From positions 118,786-182,785 of the forward strand of contig NZ_JAMGBF010000005.1 of the NCBI RefSeq assembly GCF_023516615.1: 64,000 nucleotides of DNA, given 5' to 3'. The position numbers were made by a program, and so were the translations under genes. Positions 8,118 to 16,785 of this stretch are shown here, in pieces. Under the pieces are notes generated by a model, which made no database searches, was not told where the DNA came from, and worked only from the letters and a program-made list of their open reading frames with translations. Source of the DNA: Streptomyces panaciradicis (lineage in GTDB: Bacteria > Actinomycetota > Actinomycetes > Streptomycetales > Streptomycetaceae). How positions within the stretch are numbered: position 1 is the stretch's first letter; every line of letters begins with the position of its first letter.

Positions 8118-8818
8118 CGGGTCAGGGTACGGGCCTCGATGCCCCGGAAGTGGTGCTCCATGGCCCGCTGGGCGCCCGCGGCGTCGCGTGCGCGCAGGGC
8201 CGTCACGATGTCCCGGTGCCGGCGCACCGTCACCTCCGGCCGCGGGTCCTCCCTCCAGCCGCGGGCCGCGGCGACCCTGCGGAAGACGGTCCAGAAGGCG
8301 CCGAGGAGCTGGGGCACGAGCGGGTTGCCGAGCGGGGCGTAGAGCAACTCGTGGAACTGGCGGTCGAGTTCGGGGAAGGGGCGGCCGGCCCGGACCGCCC
8401 TCTCCATCCGGGACACGACCGCCTCCAGCGCGTCCAGCTCCGCCTCGTCGGCCGTGCCCGCGATGCGCCGGATCAGCCCCTCCTCCAGCACCTCCCGGAC
8501 CTGGAGGATCTCGGCGAGGGCGCCGGTGTCGTCGTCGTGCCGGGCGAGGGTGCGGAAGGTGAGCCCGTCGACGAGCGGGGTGAGGGAGGCCTCGCCGACG
8601 TAGGTGCCGTAGCCGTGCCGGATCTCGACGATGTCGAGGGCCTGCAGGGCCTTGAGGGCCTCGCGCACGGAGTTGCGGCTGACTCCGAGGTCCTCCATCA
8701 GCTCGGCCTCCGTGGGCAGCGGGGCGCCGGGCCGCAGCCTGCGGTCGAGGATGAGCTGCACGACCGCGCGCCGGATGCGGCTGTTGCCGGACTCCGTGTT
8801 CCTGGGCTGCGCGGGCAT
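8114..8818 (-). CDS. GntR-family (FadR subfamily) transcriptional regulator
   Basis: A 234-residue repressor or activator. A winged helix-turn-helix (IRRAVVQLILDRRLRPGAPL, then GVSRNSVREALKAL) is followed by a helical FadR-type FCD ligand domain with the metal-binding pattern (E/D near 150, H in RQFHELL, H in RRHRDI, H in MEHHF). Starts at 8827 or 8857 are also open; 8818 gives the usual short N-terminus. It is divergent from the transporter operon at 9057, with a perfect inverted repeat between them, so it probably controls that operon. By analogy with NanR of Corynebacterium glutamicum it may sense a sialic-acid catabolite. Confidence 0.92.
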   Translation of the reverse strand: MPAQPRNTESGNSRIRRAVVQLILDRRLRPGAPLPTEAELMEDLGVSRNSVREALKALQALDIVEIRHGYGTYVGEASLTPLVDGLTFRTLARHDDDTGALAEILQVREVLEEGLIRRIAGTADEAELDALEAVVSRMERAVRAGRPFPELDRQFHELLYAPLGNPLVPQLLGAFWTVFRRVAAARGWREDPRPEVTVRRHRDIVTALRARDAAGAQRAMEHHFRGIEARTLTR

Positions 8819-8890
8819 GCGCCGCATCGTACGCGCGCCGGACGTCCCACGTCCCATGTCCGCCGTCGACGTGCGTCAACTCCCGCCATT

Positions 8891-8910
8891 TCACACCGCC
8901 ATTGGTGTGA
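8891..8910. promoter_or_regulatory. Probable operator of the GntR regulator
   Basis: A perfect 7-bp inverted repeat, TCACACC-N6-GGTGTGA, lies in the divergent intergenic region 33 bp upstream of the -35 of the transporter promoter. A partial second copy of its right side (CGCCATT then a base and GTGTG) starts near 8924. Confidence 0.6.
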
Positions 8911-8943
8911 CCTCTGACGGCTGCGCCATTCGTGTGCGAGCCC

Positions 8944-8972
8944 TTGACCGCCCCCTGGGCCGCTCCTAGGGT
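8944..8972 (+). promoter_or_regulatory. Vegetative-type promoter of the transporter operon
   Basis: TTGACC (8944-8949), a 17-bp spacer, then TAGGGT (8967-8972) match the HrdB-type consensus. The predicted transcript starts near 8979, about 78 bases before the GTG at 9057. Confidence 0.65.
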
Positions 8973-9056
8973 CGCGGCTGACGAACCGGACGTAGGACGT
9001 CGTATCTCCTCGCCATCGAGGCGACTTTCCGCTGGACCTCTCCCGCTGGAGGAACC

Positions 9057-10655
9057 GTGCATCGCCGGACCTTCCTGAAGCACACCGGCGCGCTGGGGGC
9101 GGCCGCCGCCGTCTCCGCGTCGCTGTCGGCCTGCTCCTCCGGGCCCCAGTCCACCAACGACACCGGCGGCGGAAGCGGCAAGGACCGCACACTGACCGCC
9201 GTCATCGGCTACGGCAACGACGGCTCCTGGGACCCCACCCAGACCGCGTCCGCCTTCTGCATGGCCGCCAACAACCACATCTACGAGGGCCTCCTCGACA
9301 CCGACCCCATCACCCGCGAGCCGTACGCGGCGCTGGCCACCGAGATCCCGAAGGACGCGACCGCCACGTCGTGGAGGTTCACGCTGCGGCCCGGGGCGAC
9401 GTTCCACGACGGCAGGCCGGTCACCGCCGACGACGTCGTGTTCGTCTTCGACCGCATCCTCGACCCGAAGACGCAGACCCTCGCCAAGGGCTTCTTCGCG
9501 AGCTGGCTGAAGGAGGTCCGCAGGATCGACGACCGGAACGTCGAGCTGGTGCTCAAGTTCCCCTTCCCGGACGGGCTGTCCCGGCTGACCCTGGCGAAGA
9601 TCATGCCGAAGCACGTCTTCTCGCAGCCGGGCGCCTGGGACAAGGCCACCGCGGGGCTCGCCATCGGCTCGGGGCCCTACCGGCAGACCGCCCACCACCC
9701 GAAGTCCAACACCACCTTCGCCGCGTATCCCGGCTACAACGGCCCGCGCAGGCCGGCCTTCGCGAGGATGAACTGGCTGACCATCGTGGACGCGGCCCCG
9801 CGCGTCGCCCGGATCTCCGGCTCAGGCGCGGGCGCGCAGATCTCCGACAACATCCCGTACGCCGACATCAAGCAGTTGGAGAGCGGAGGGCTGACGGTCG
9901 CGGGCGGCGCCGGGATGAACAACCTGTTCCTGATGTTCAACACCGCGCACAAGCCCTTCGACGACGTGCGGGTGCGCCAGGCCCTGCACTACGCGATCGA
10001 CACCGGCAAGATGGTCGAGGTGGCGCTCAAGGGCCACGGCAAGCCCTCGACGTCGTTCCTGAACGAGGGCAACCCGGCCTACCGGCGGGCGAAGACCGTC
10101 TACGACCACGACCCGGAGAAGGCGAAGGCCCTGCTCAAGGCGGCGGGCGTGCACGGGCTGCACATCAACATCCTGGCCGTGAACGTCAGTTGGATCGTCG
10201 ACTGCCTGCCCACCATCAAGGCGTCCTGGGACGCGATCGGCGTGCGGACCACCCTGGACCCGCAGGAGACGACCGCCGTCTTCACCAAGATGGACCAGAA
10301 GCAGGACTACCAGGTCGTCGCCGCCGCCTCGAACCCCAACCAGTTCGGCCTCGACGCCGACCTGATCATGCACTACAACTACGGCCCCACCAACCTCTGG
10401 ATGGGCTACACCCGTTGGGCCGGCAACGCCGTCGCCAGGCAGCTCTTCCGGGACATGGACCGGGCCACGCGGGAGCCGGACCCGGCGAAGAAGAAGACGA
10501 TGATCCAGGACTACATCGACACCGTCGCCGAACAGGCCGTGCTCTACCCGGTCGTCCACAACGAGCTGATGACGGCCTGGGACCCGAAGAAGCTCACCGG
10601 CATAAGGGCACAGCCCTACCCGGGCATCAACCTGCTGCGGGCGAAATGGGCCTGA
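9057..10655 (+). CDS. ABC transporter substrate-binding lipoprotein (Dpp/Sat type)
   Basis: A 532-residue SBP_bac_5 family solute receptor. The GTG start has a good ribosome binding site (GGAGGAA). The N-terminus is a Tat lipoprotein signal (RRTFLKHTG) ending in a lipobox L-S-A-C, so the mature protein is tethered by a lipidated Cys near residue 23. Typical family segments are WRFTLRPGATFHDG and VRQALHYAID. It is the first gene of the transporter operon. The family carries peptides, nickel, oligosaccharides and, in SatA and SiaE, sialic acid. The sialidase and aldolase next to it favour sialic acid. Confidence 0.92.
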   Translation: MHRRTFLKHTGALGAAAAVSASLSACSSGPQSTNDTGGGSGKDRTLTAVIGYGNDGSWDPTQTASAFCMAANNHIYEGLLDTDPITREPYAALATEIPKDATATSWRFTLRPGATFHDGRPVTADDVVFVFDRILDPKTQTLAKGFFASWLKEVRRIDDRNVELVLKFPFPDGLSRLTLAKIMPKHVFSQPGAWDKATAGLAIGSGPYRQTAHHPKSNTTFAAYPGYNGPRRPAFARMNWLTIVDAAPRVARISGSGAGAQISDNIPYADIKQLESGGLTVAGGAGMNNLFLMFNTAHKPFDDVRVRQALHYAIDTGKMVEVALKGHGKPSTSFLNEGNPAYRRAKTVYDHDPEKAKALLKAAGVHGLHINILAVNVSWIVDCLPTIKASWDAIGVRTTLDPQETTAVFTKMDQKQDYQVVAAASNPNQFGLDADLIMHYNYGPTNLWMGYTRWAGNAVARQLFRDMDRATREPDPAKKKTMIQDYIDTVAEQAVLYPVVHNELMTAWDPKKLTGIRAQPYPGINLLRAKWA

Positions 10656-10659
10656 CGCG

Positions 10660-11619
10660 ATGATCGCCGTCCTGCGCATCCTGCTGCGCCGCGTCGCCCT
10701 CCTCGTGCCGCTGCTGCTCGGCATCGTGCTCTTCGTGTTCCTGGTGATGCGCTTCTCGGACGTCGACCCGGCCTCCGCGTTCTTCCAGGGCGCCAACCCC
10801 ACCCCGCGGCAACTGCACGACTTCCGCGAACGCAACGGCCTGCTCGACCCGCTGCCCGTGCGCTACGTCCACTTCGTCGGCGACCTGCTCCACGGCGACC
10901 TGGGCACCAGCGCCCTGACCCGCGCCCCGGTCGTCGACCAGGTCACGACCGCGCTGCCGCTGACCCTCCAGCTCACCTTCCTGGGCCTGGGCATCGCGGT
11001 CGTCCTGAGCCTCATCGGCGGAGTGACGGCCGCGATCCACCGGGACCGGCTGCCCGACCAGATCATCCGCGTCGTCTCCCTCACCGGCGTCGCCGCCCCC
11101 GGCTTCTGGCTGGCCCTGCTGATGATCCAGTACCTGGCCGTCGACCAGGGCTGGTTCCCGACCGGCGGCTACATCAATCCCGCCGACTCCCTCACCGGCT
11201 GGCTGAGGACGATGACCCTGCCGGCACTGGCCCTGTCCCTGCCGGTGGCGGCCCAACTCACCCGTGTCGTACGGACGTCGGTGGTCGAGGAACTCGACAA
11301 GGACTACGTCCGCACGGCGATCGGCAGCGGACTGCCGCCGCGGGTCGTCGTCGGCCGCAACGTCCTGCGCAACGCCCTCGTCAACCCGCTGACCGTGCTG
11401 GGCCTGCGCGTCGGCTATCTGATCGGCGGGGCGGTCGTCATCGAGACGATCTTCTCGCTGCCCGGCATGGGCAAGCTGATGATCGACGCCGTGAAGAACG
11501 GCGACCCGGCCGTCGTCCAGGGCGTCGTCCTGACCACCGCGACCGGCTTCGTCGTCGTCAACCTCGTCATCGACGTGCTCTACCTGCTGGTCAACCCGCG
11601 ACTGAGGGAAGCGACCTGA
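10660..11619 (+). CDS. ABC transporter permease, DppB-like
   Basis: A 319-residue inner-membrane permease with six predicted helices. The first is at residues 9-29, followed by the long external loop typical of DppB/OppB. The EAA loop near residues 205-235 (EELDKDYVRTAIGSGL) contacts the ATPases. It starts 4 bp after the binding protein stop and its TGA touches the next ATG (base 11619 shared). It works as a heterodimer with the permease half of the next protein. Confidence 0.93.
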   Translation: MIAVLRILLRRVALLVPLLLGIVLFVFLVMRFSDVDPASAFFQGANPTPRQLHDFRERNGLLDPLPVRYVHFVGDLLHGDLGTSALTRAPVVDQVTTALPLTLQLTFLGLGIAVVLSLIGGVTAAIHRDRLPDQIIRVVSLTGVAAPGFWLALLMIQYLAVDQGWFPTGGYINPADSLTGWLRTMTLPALALSLPVAAQLTRVVRTSVVEELDKDYVRTAIGSGLPPRVVVGRNVLRNALVNPLTVLGLRVGYLIGGAVVIETIFSLPGMGKLMIDAVKNGDPAVVQGVVLTTATGFVVVNLVIDVLYLLVNPRLREAT

Positions 11620-13655
11620 TGTTCACGCGCGCACGCCTCACCGAGGTCCTCGCCCGCCCCGGCATCCGCCTGCACGGCCCGCGCCGGCTGCCCCCGCTGT
11701 CGAGGGCCGCCGTCTGCTTCCTGGCACTGGTGGTCCTGGTGGCGGTGCTCGCCCCGCTGATCGCGCCGGACGACCCGCTCGACCAGCAGGAGCCCGTCGG
11801 CGGCACCGGGCACCCCTCCGCCGCGCACTGGATGGGCCAGGACAGCCTCGGCCGGGACATCCTCAGCCGGCTGATGTACGGGGCCCGCTGGTCGCTCGCG
11901 ATCGGCCTCGGGGCGACGGCCCTCGCGCTGGTCGTCGGCGCGCTGATCGGTGCCGTGGCGGCCACTTCCCGCAAGGCCGTCGACGAGACGCTGATGCGCT
12001 GCCTGGACGTCGTGATGGCGTTTCCCGGCATCGCGCTGGCCGCCGTGCTGGTGGCCGTGTTCGGCGGCGGCATCACGGTGCTGATCTGCGCGATCGCGTT
12101 CCTGTTCACCCCGCCCGTGGCCCGCGTCGTACGGGCCAACGTCCTCGACCAGTACGGCGAGGACTACGTGACGGCGGAGCGGGTCATCGGCGCCCGCACC
12201 CCGCACATCGTGCTCCGGCACGTGGCCGTCAACTGTGCTGCCCCGGTGCTGGTGTTCTGCACCGTGCAGGTCGCCGAGGCCATCGTCTTCGAGGCGTCGC
12301 TGTCCTTCATCGGGGCGGGCGTGCGGCCGCCCGACCCGTCGTGGGGCAGCGTCATCGCCGACGGCAAGAACATGGTGCTGACCGGGGGGTGGTGGGCCAC
12401 GGTCTTTCCAGGGCTGCTGATGCTGGTGACCGTGCTGTCGCTGAACATCCTCTCCGAGGGGGTGTCGGACGCGTGGGCCTCGCCGGCCGGGCGGGAAGTG
12501 GGGTTGGCGTCCGACGAGGACCGGGTGGAGGCGCCGGACGCCGGGGGCGGGGAGGTTCTTCACCTGCCGGGGCTGGCGGAGGCGGCGGCGCGGTTGCGGG
12601 GGCGGGGCGCGGGAGGGGGTGCGACGGGAGGTCGTTCGGCGGGTGCGGCAGCGGGTGGGCTTGTCGCGCAGTTCCCCGCGCCCCTTGGGGGCGCGGTCCT
12701 GAGCGTCCATGACCTTGCCATCGGGTTCGACGGGCGCCATGGCGGCGTTGACATCGTCGACGGGATCTCCTTCGAGGTGGGTCCCGGCGAAGTGCTCGGT
12801 CTGGTCGGGGAGTCGGGGTGCGGGAAGTCGCTCACCGCGCTGACGGTGATGGGGCTGCAGCCCCGTGGCGCCCGCGTCCGCGGTCAGGTCCGTTTCGACG
12901 GGCGGGAGTTGCTGTCCGAGTCACCCCGTGCCCGGCGCCGTCTCCTCGGGCACGAGATGGCGATGATCTACCAGGACGCACTGTCCTCGCTCAACCCCGC
13001 GATGACCGTCCGCGCGCAGCTGAAGCAGGTCGTACGGCGTGGAGGCCGCCGTACGCCCGAGGAGCTGCTGACGATGGTCGGTCTCGACCCCGCCCGGACG
13101 CTGCGGAGTTATCCGCACGAGCTGTCCGGCGGGCAGCGGCAGCGGGTGCTGATCGCCGTGGCCCTGTCGCGGGACCCGAAGCTGATCGTGGCCGACGAGC
13201 CGACGACCGCGCTGGACGTCACCGTCCAGGCGCAGGTGATGGAGCTGCTGCTGCGGCTGCGCGGGGAGCTGGGCTTCGCGCTGATCCTCGTCTCGCACGA
13301 CCTGGCGCTGGTGGCCGACGTCACCGACCGGGTGGCGGTGATGTACGGCGGGCAGATCGTGGAGACGGGCGTGACCGCCGACCTGGTGGAGGCGCCGGCC
13401 CATCACTACACGCGCGGTCTGCTCGGCAGTGTGCTGTCGCTGGAGTCGGCGGCCGCCCGCATGACGCAGATCAGGGGCGTCGTCCCCTCCCCCGCCGACT
13501 TCCCGGCGGGCTGCCGCTTCGCCGACCGCTGTCCCCTGGCGACGGACGTGTGCCGCACGACGGCGCCCGCCCTGCTGGGCACCCCCACCCATACGGCGGC
13601 CTGTCACCATCCGGCGGTCGCCCTCGCGGCATCGGAGCCGGAGGCCGTGCAGTGA
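11619..13655 (+). CDS. Fused ABC permease (DppC-like) and ATPase (DppD-like)
   Basis: A 678-residue fusion. Residues 1-283 are a DppC-type permease (six helices, EAA loop DQYGEDYVTAERVIGA). Residues 362-678 are a DppD-type ATPase with Walker A GESGCGKS, the Q-loop MIYQDALSSLNP, the signature LSGGQRQRV, Walker B KLIVADEPTTALD and a C-terminal Cys cluster (CRFADRCPLATDVC) of the oligopeptide/dipeptide type. The joining segment, residues about 284-361, is low-complexity Gly/Ala/Arg. Its DNA holds a copy of a dispersed intergenic repeat at 12664-12694. Fused permease-ATPase proteins of this kind occur in other actinomycetes, so this is not an obvious assembly error. Confidence 0.92.
   Translation: MFTRARLTEVLARPGIRLHGPRRLPPLSRAAVCFLALVVLVAVLAPLIAPDDPLDQQEPVGGTGHPSAAHWMGQDSLGRDILSRLMYGARWSLAIGLGATALALVVGALIGAVAATSRKAVDETLMRCLDVVMAFPGIALAAVLVAVFGGGITVLICAIAFLFTPPVARVVRANVLDQYGEDYVTAERVIGARTPHIVLRHVAVNCAAPVLVFCTVQVAEAIVFEASLSFIGAGVRPPDPSWGSVIADGKNMVLTGGWWATVFPGLLMLVTVLSLNILSEGVSDAWASPAGREVGLASDEDRVEAPDAGGGEVLHLPGLAEAAARLRGRGAGGGATGGRSAGAAAGGLVAQFPAPLGGAVLSVHDLAIGFDGRHGGVDIVDGISFEVGPGEVLGLVGESGCGKSLTALTVMGLQPRGARVRGQVRFDGRELLSESPRARRRLLGHEMAMIYQDALSSLNPAMTVRAQLKQVVRRGGRRTPEELLTMVGLDPARTLRSYPHELSGGQRQRVLIAVALSRDPKLIVADEPTTALDVTVQAQVMELLLRLRGELGFALILVSHDLALVADVTDRVAVMYGGQIVETGVTADLVEAPAHHYTRGLLGSVLSLESAAARMTQIRGVVPSPADFPAGCRFADRCPLATDVCRTTAPALLGTPTHTAACHHPAVALAASEPEAVQ
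12664..12694 (-). repeat. Dispersed Streptomyces repeat inside the fusion linker
   Basis: A 21-bp core (12664-12684, beginning TCGCGCAGTTCCCC) is identical to the reverse complement of 23718-23738 upstream of leuA. Each copy is joined to a GCGCCCC/GGGGCGC hairpin (here 12678-12684 and 12688-12694, loop TTG). This element is normally intergenic; here it is translated. Confidence 0.8.
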
Positions 13656-14668
13656 ACGCGATCGTCGAACTGTCCGACGCACACGTCGTGCACAGGGCCC
13701 GCAGCGGCGGCCTGTTCACCCGGGACCGGGTGTACGCCCTGACCGGCGCCGACCTCGCCGTCGCGCCCGGTGAGACGGTGGGCGTGGTCGGCGAGTCCGG
13801 CTGCGGCAAGTCGACCCTGGCGCGGGTGCTGGTCGGCATCCAGCGCCCGACCGCCGGCACGGTGGTCTTCCAGGGCCGTGACCTGTGGTCGATGCCCGCC
13901 GCCGAACGCCGCACGGCCGTCGGCGGCACCACCGGGATGATCTTCCAGGACCCGTCGACGGCCCTGAACCGCCGGCTGCCGGTGCGGAGGATCCTGCGGG
14001 ACCCGCTCGACGTGCACGGCCGGGGCGGCAGAGCCGAACGCGAGGGGCGGGTGCGGGAGTTGATGGGCCTGGTCGGGCTGCCCCGCGCACTGGCCGACGC
14101 GCTGCCCGGCCAACTGTCCGGCGGGCAAAGGCAACGGGTGGCGATCGCGCGGGCGCTGGCGCTGGACCCCGCCCTGGTGGTGGCGGACGAGCCGACGAGC
14201 GCGCTGGACGTGTCGGTGCGCGCCCAGATCCTGAACCTGCTGCTGGATCTGAAGGAACGCCTGGGCCTGGCCCTGGTGTTCGTCTCGCACGACATCCAGA
14301 CGGTACGGCGGATGAGCGACCGGGTGATCACCATGTACCTGGGCCGGATCGTCGAGGAGTCCCCCGCGGCCGAGGTCACCGACCGGGCGCGGCACCCGTA
14401 CACCCGGGCCCTGTTCTCGGCGACCCCCGGCCTGCTCGACCCCGTCGAACCCATCCCGCTGACCGGTCCGGTCCCGTCGGCGACGCACCCGCCCAGCGGC
14501 TGCCCGTTCCGGACCCGCTGCTGGAAGGCCGACGACGTGTGCGCGTCCCGCATGCCGGACTTCTCGGCCGCGTCGGCGCCGGGACACCGCTTCCGCTGCC
14601 ACCATCCTGTGCGGGAGGACGCCTCGACCCGCGACCTCGTACGGCAGAACCATCCCAGGGAGCCCTGA
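13652..14668 (+). CDS. ABC transporter ATP-binding protein, DppF-like
   Basis: A 338-residue ATPase, partner of the fused ATPase in a heterodimer. Walker A is GESGCGKST, the Q-loop MIFQDPSTALN, the signature LSGGQRQRV, Walker B LVVADEPTSALD, and the switch FVSHDIQTV. The C-terminal oligo/dipeptide extension carries Cys residues (GCPFRTRCWKADDVC). The GTG start overlaps the previous TGA as GTGA (13652-13655). An ATG adjacent to its own stop begins the next gene. Confidence 0.93.
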   Translation: MNAIVELSDAHVVHRARSGGLFTRDRVYALTGADLAVAPGETVGVVGESGCGKSTLARVLVGIQRPTAGTVVFQGRDLWSMPAAERRTAVGGTTGMIFQDPSTALNRRLPVRRILRDPLDVHGRGGRAEREGRVRELMGLVGLPRALADALPGQLSGGQRQRVAIARALALDPALVVADEPTSALDVSVRAQILNLLLDLKERLGLALVFVSHDIQTVRRMSDRVITMYLGRIVEESPAAEVTDRARHPYTRALFSATPGLLDPVEPIPLTGPVPSATHPPSGCPFRTRCWKADDVCASRMPDFSAASAPGHRFRCHHPVREDASTRDLVRQNHPREP

Positions 14669-15604
14669 ATGACCTTCCCCGCCCCGCTCACCGGTGTCGT
14701 CCCGCCCGTCTGCACGCCCCTGACACCGGACCGCGAGGTGGACGTCCCCTCCCTGCTCAGGCTGGTCGACCATCTGGTCGGCGCCGGGGTGGACGCGTTG
14801 TTCGTGCTGGGCTCGACCTCGGAGGTGGCGTTTCTGCGTGACGCGCAGCGCAGGCTGGTGGTGGAGTCGGTGACCGCCCATGTGGGGGGCCGACTGCCGG
14901 TGCTGGCCGGGGTGGTCGACATGGCGACGCCGAGGGTGCTGGACCATGTGGCGGCGGTGACGGCGGCCGGCGCGGACGCGGTGGTCGTGACGGCGCCCTT
15001 CTACGCGCGGACCCATCCGGCGGAGATCGCCCGCCACTTCCGCCTGGTCGCGGCCGCCTCGCCGGTCCCGGTGATCGCGTACGACATCCCCATGGCCGTG
15101 CACACGAAGCTCCCCGCGGACGTGGTCCTGGACCTCGCCGCCGAGGGCGTCCTTGCGGGACTGAAGGACTCCAGCGGTGATCTCGCCGCCTTCCGCGAGG
15201 TCGTCACCGGTGCCCGCACCCGCCCCGGCATCACCGGGTTCAGCGTGCTGACCGGCTCCGAATTGATCGTCGACGCGGCGCTCGCGCTCGGCGCCGACGG
15301 CGCCGTCCCCGGTCTCGCCAACGTCGACCCGGACGGCTACGTCCGCCTCGACCGGCTGTGCCGCGCGGGCGACCTGGAGGCGGCGCGGGCCGAACAGGAG
15401 CGGCTGTGCGCCCTGTTCGGCCTGGTGTCCGCCGGGGACCCGGCGCGGATGGGCGGCGGCTCGTCGGCGCTGGGGGCCTTCAAGGCGGCGCTGCACCTGC
15501 GCGGGGTGATCGACTGCCCGGTGACCGCCGACCCGCAGATCCCGCTGTCGCCGCAGGAGGTGCGGCGGGTCGGCGCGTACCTCGCGGCGGCCGGCCTGCT
15601 CTAG
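14669..15604 (+). CDS. DHDPS/NanA-family aldolase, probable N-acetylneuraminate lyase
   Basis: A 311-residue class I aldolase of the dihydrodipicolinate synthase family. The Schiff-base lysine is K166 (AGLKDSSGD), the catalytic Tyr is Y138 (IAYDIPM), and the substrate carboxylate loop is GSTSE near residue 50. The gene begins at the base after the transporter ATPase stop, so it is the last gene of the uptake operon, and it meets the sialidase gene tail to tail. The family includes DapA, N-acetylneuraminate lyase and other 2-keto-acid aldolases. The sialidase neighbour and sialic-type transporter favour lyase activity. Lysine synthesis is unlikely in this setting. Confidence 0.8.
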   Translation: MTFPAPLTGVVPPVCTPLTPDREVDVPSLLRLVDHLVGAGVDALFVLGSTSEVAFLRDAQRRLVVESVTAHVGGRLPVLAGVVDMATPRVLDHVAAVTAAGADAVVVTAPFYARTHPAEIARHFRLVAAASPVPVIAYDIPMAVHTKLPADVVLDLAAEGVLAGLKDSSGDLAAFREVVTGARTRPGITGFSVLTGSELIVDAALALGADGAVPGLANVDPDGYVRLDRLCRAGDLEAARAEQERLCALFGLVSAGDPARMGGGSSALGAFKAALHLRGVIDCPVTADPQIPLSPQEVRRVGAYLAAAGLL

Positions 15605-16785
15605 AGTCCGTCGGCGGGCAGCCGCCGGAACTCGATCGTCTCGTAGGGGCCCAAGACGCCCGTCTCGTACAGGAGTCCCACCGCCCCGCGGTCCACCGGC
15701 ACCAGGTCCGAGTAGGCGGCGGGCCGCTGGGAGAGCGTCAGGGCCCTGGTGAAGGTCGCCCCGGCGTCCGTGCTGCGCCACACCGTCATCGCCCGCCGGG
15801 CCGTCGGCACGGACGGGCCGGAGAACAGCAACGGGGCCTGCGCGCCGGGCAGTTGCAGCACGCTGCCCTGGACGACGGGGACGTCGTCCAGGGTGGGCTG
15901 GACGGCGTACGGCCGCTCCAGGGAGCGGCCGCCGTCGGCGGAGTAGGCGTCCAGGCGGTTGCCGGGGCTTGTGCCGTTCTGGTCGCGGGCGCTGAAGTAC
16001 AGCCTGCCGTCGGGGAGTTCGGCGGCGCTCGACTCGTTCGGGTCGACGCGGCCGTCGTGGGCGCCGTCCACGAAGCCGATGTGCCAGGTGGTGCCGCCGT
16101 CGTCGCTGTAGAGGGCGTGGCCGCCGTAGTACCTGGCCTCCTGGCCGGTGTCGGTGGAGCCGGCGGGCGGGGCGGTGGAGTGGTCGGCGGGGATCACCAG
16201 GCGTCCGGCGTGCGGGCCGCGGGTGAGGGCGACCGCGTGGCCGGGGCCGGTCGCGTACCACCGCCAGTCCGGCCGCTTCACCTGCGCGGTGATGTCCCGC
16301 GGCGCCGAGAAGACGCGTCCGTCGTCGAGGCCGCGCTGCACGAACACCCGCCGGCTCTGCTCCGGGGTGGCCTCCCCGCGCATGATCTGCGCCTCGGTGA
16401 CGGCGCCGCTGTTGAAGGAGGTGACGAGGACGACCGCGCCGGTGCGCGGGTCGACGACGGGGGCCGGGTTGCCGCGGGTGTCGCCGTCCCCGGCGGCGAC
16501 CACCCGCAGCGGGCCCCAGGTGCAGCCGCCGTCGGCCGAGCGTCTGAGGACGACGTCGATGTCGCCGGAGTCGCCGGCGCCGTCGTGGCGGCCCTCGGCG
16601 AAGGCGAGGACCGTGCCCCGGGGCGTGATGACGGCCGCCGGGATGCGGTAGGTGGCGTAACCGCCCTCGCCGGAGGTGTACGGGACGGAGGAGGTGCAGC
16701 CGGACGCGGCGGAGGCGTGCGTCGTCGCGGTGAGCGGGGCGAGGAGGGCGAGGGTGACGAGGAGGGTGCGGCGCAGGAGGGTCAC
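15601..16785 (-). CDS. Secreted exo-alpha-sialidase (GH33)
   Basis: A 394-residue neuraminidase. A signal peptide ends near THASAAS. The FRIP-equivalent arginine is in YRIP (R47), followed by FAEGR and the acid-containing DSGDIDVVLRRS. Asp-boxes S-x-D-x-G-x-x-W/F occur at residues 82-89 (SADGGCTW) and again at SDDGGTTW, SADGGRSL and STDAGATF. The C-terminal LYETG/YETIEF region holds the nucleophile pair. It releases terminal sialic acid from glycans outside the cell. The GTG start overlaps the upstream response-regulator stop as GTGA (16782-16785), so it is translated with that operon. Its end overlaps the aldolase gene by 4 bp (CTAG). Confidence 0.93.
   Translation of the reverse strand: MTLLRRTLLVTLALLAPLTATTHASAASGCTSSVPYTSGEGGYATYRIPAAVITPRGTVLAFAEGRHDGAGDSGDIDVVLRRSADGGCTWGPLRVVAAGDGDTRGNPAPVVDPRTGAVVLVTSFNSGAVTEAQIMRGEATPEQSRRVFVQRGLDDGRVFSAPRDITAQVKRPDWRWYATGPGHAVALTRGPHAGRLVIPADHSTAPPAGSTDTGQEARYYGGHALYSDDGGTTWHIGFVDGAHDGRVDPNESSAAELPDGRLYFSARDQNGTSPGNRLDAYSADGGRSLERPYAVQPTLDDVPVVQGSVLQLPGAQAPLLFSGPSVPTARRAMTVWRSTDAGATFTRALTLSQRPAAYSDLVPVDRGAVGLLYETGVLGPYETIEFRRLPADGL

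Noticed and set aside
14669..15604. Lysine-biosynthesis dapA.
   Set aside because: It is the last gene of an ABC uptake operon beside a sialidase; no other lysine genes are near. The family alone does not show DapA activity.
16148..16651. A 167-codon plus-strand frame inside the sialidase gene.
   Set aside because: It is antisense to conserved Asp-box coding sequence and has no ribosome binding site or recognisable family.
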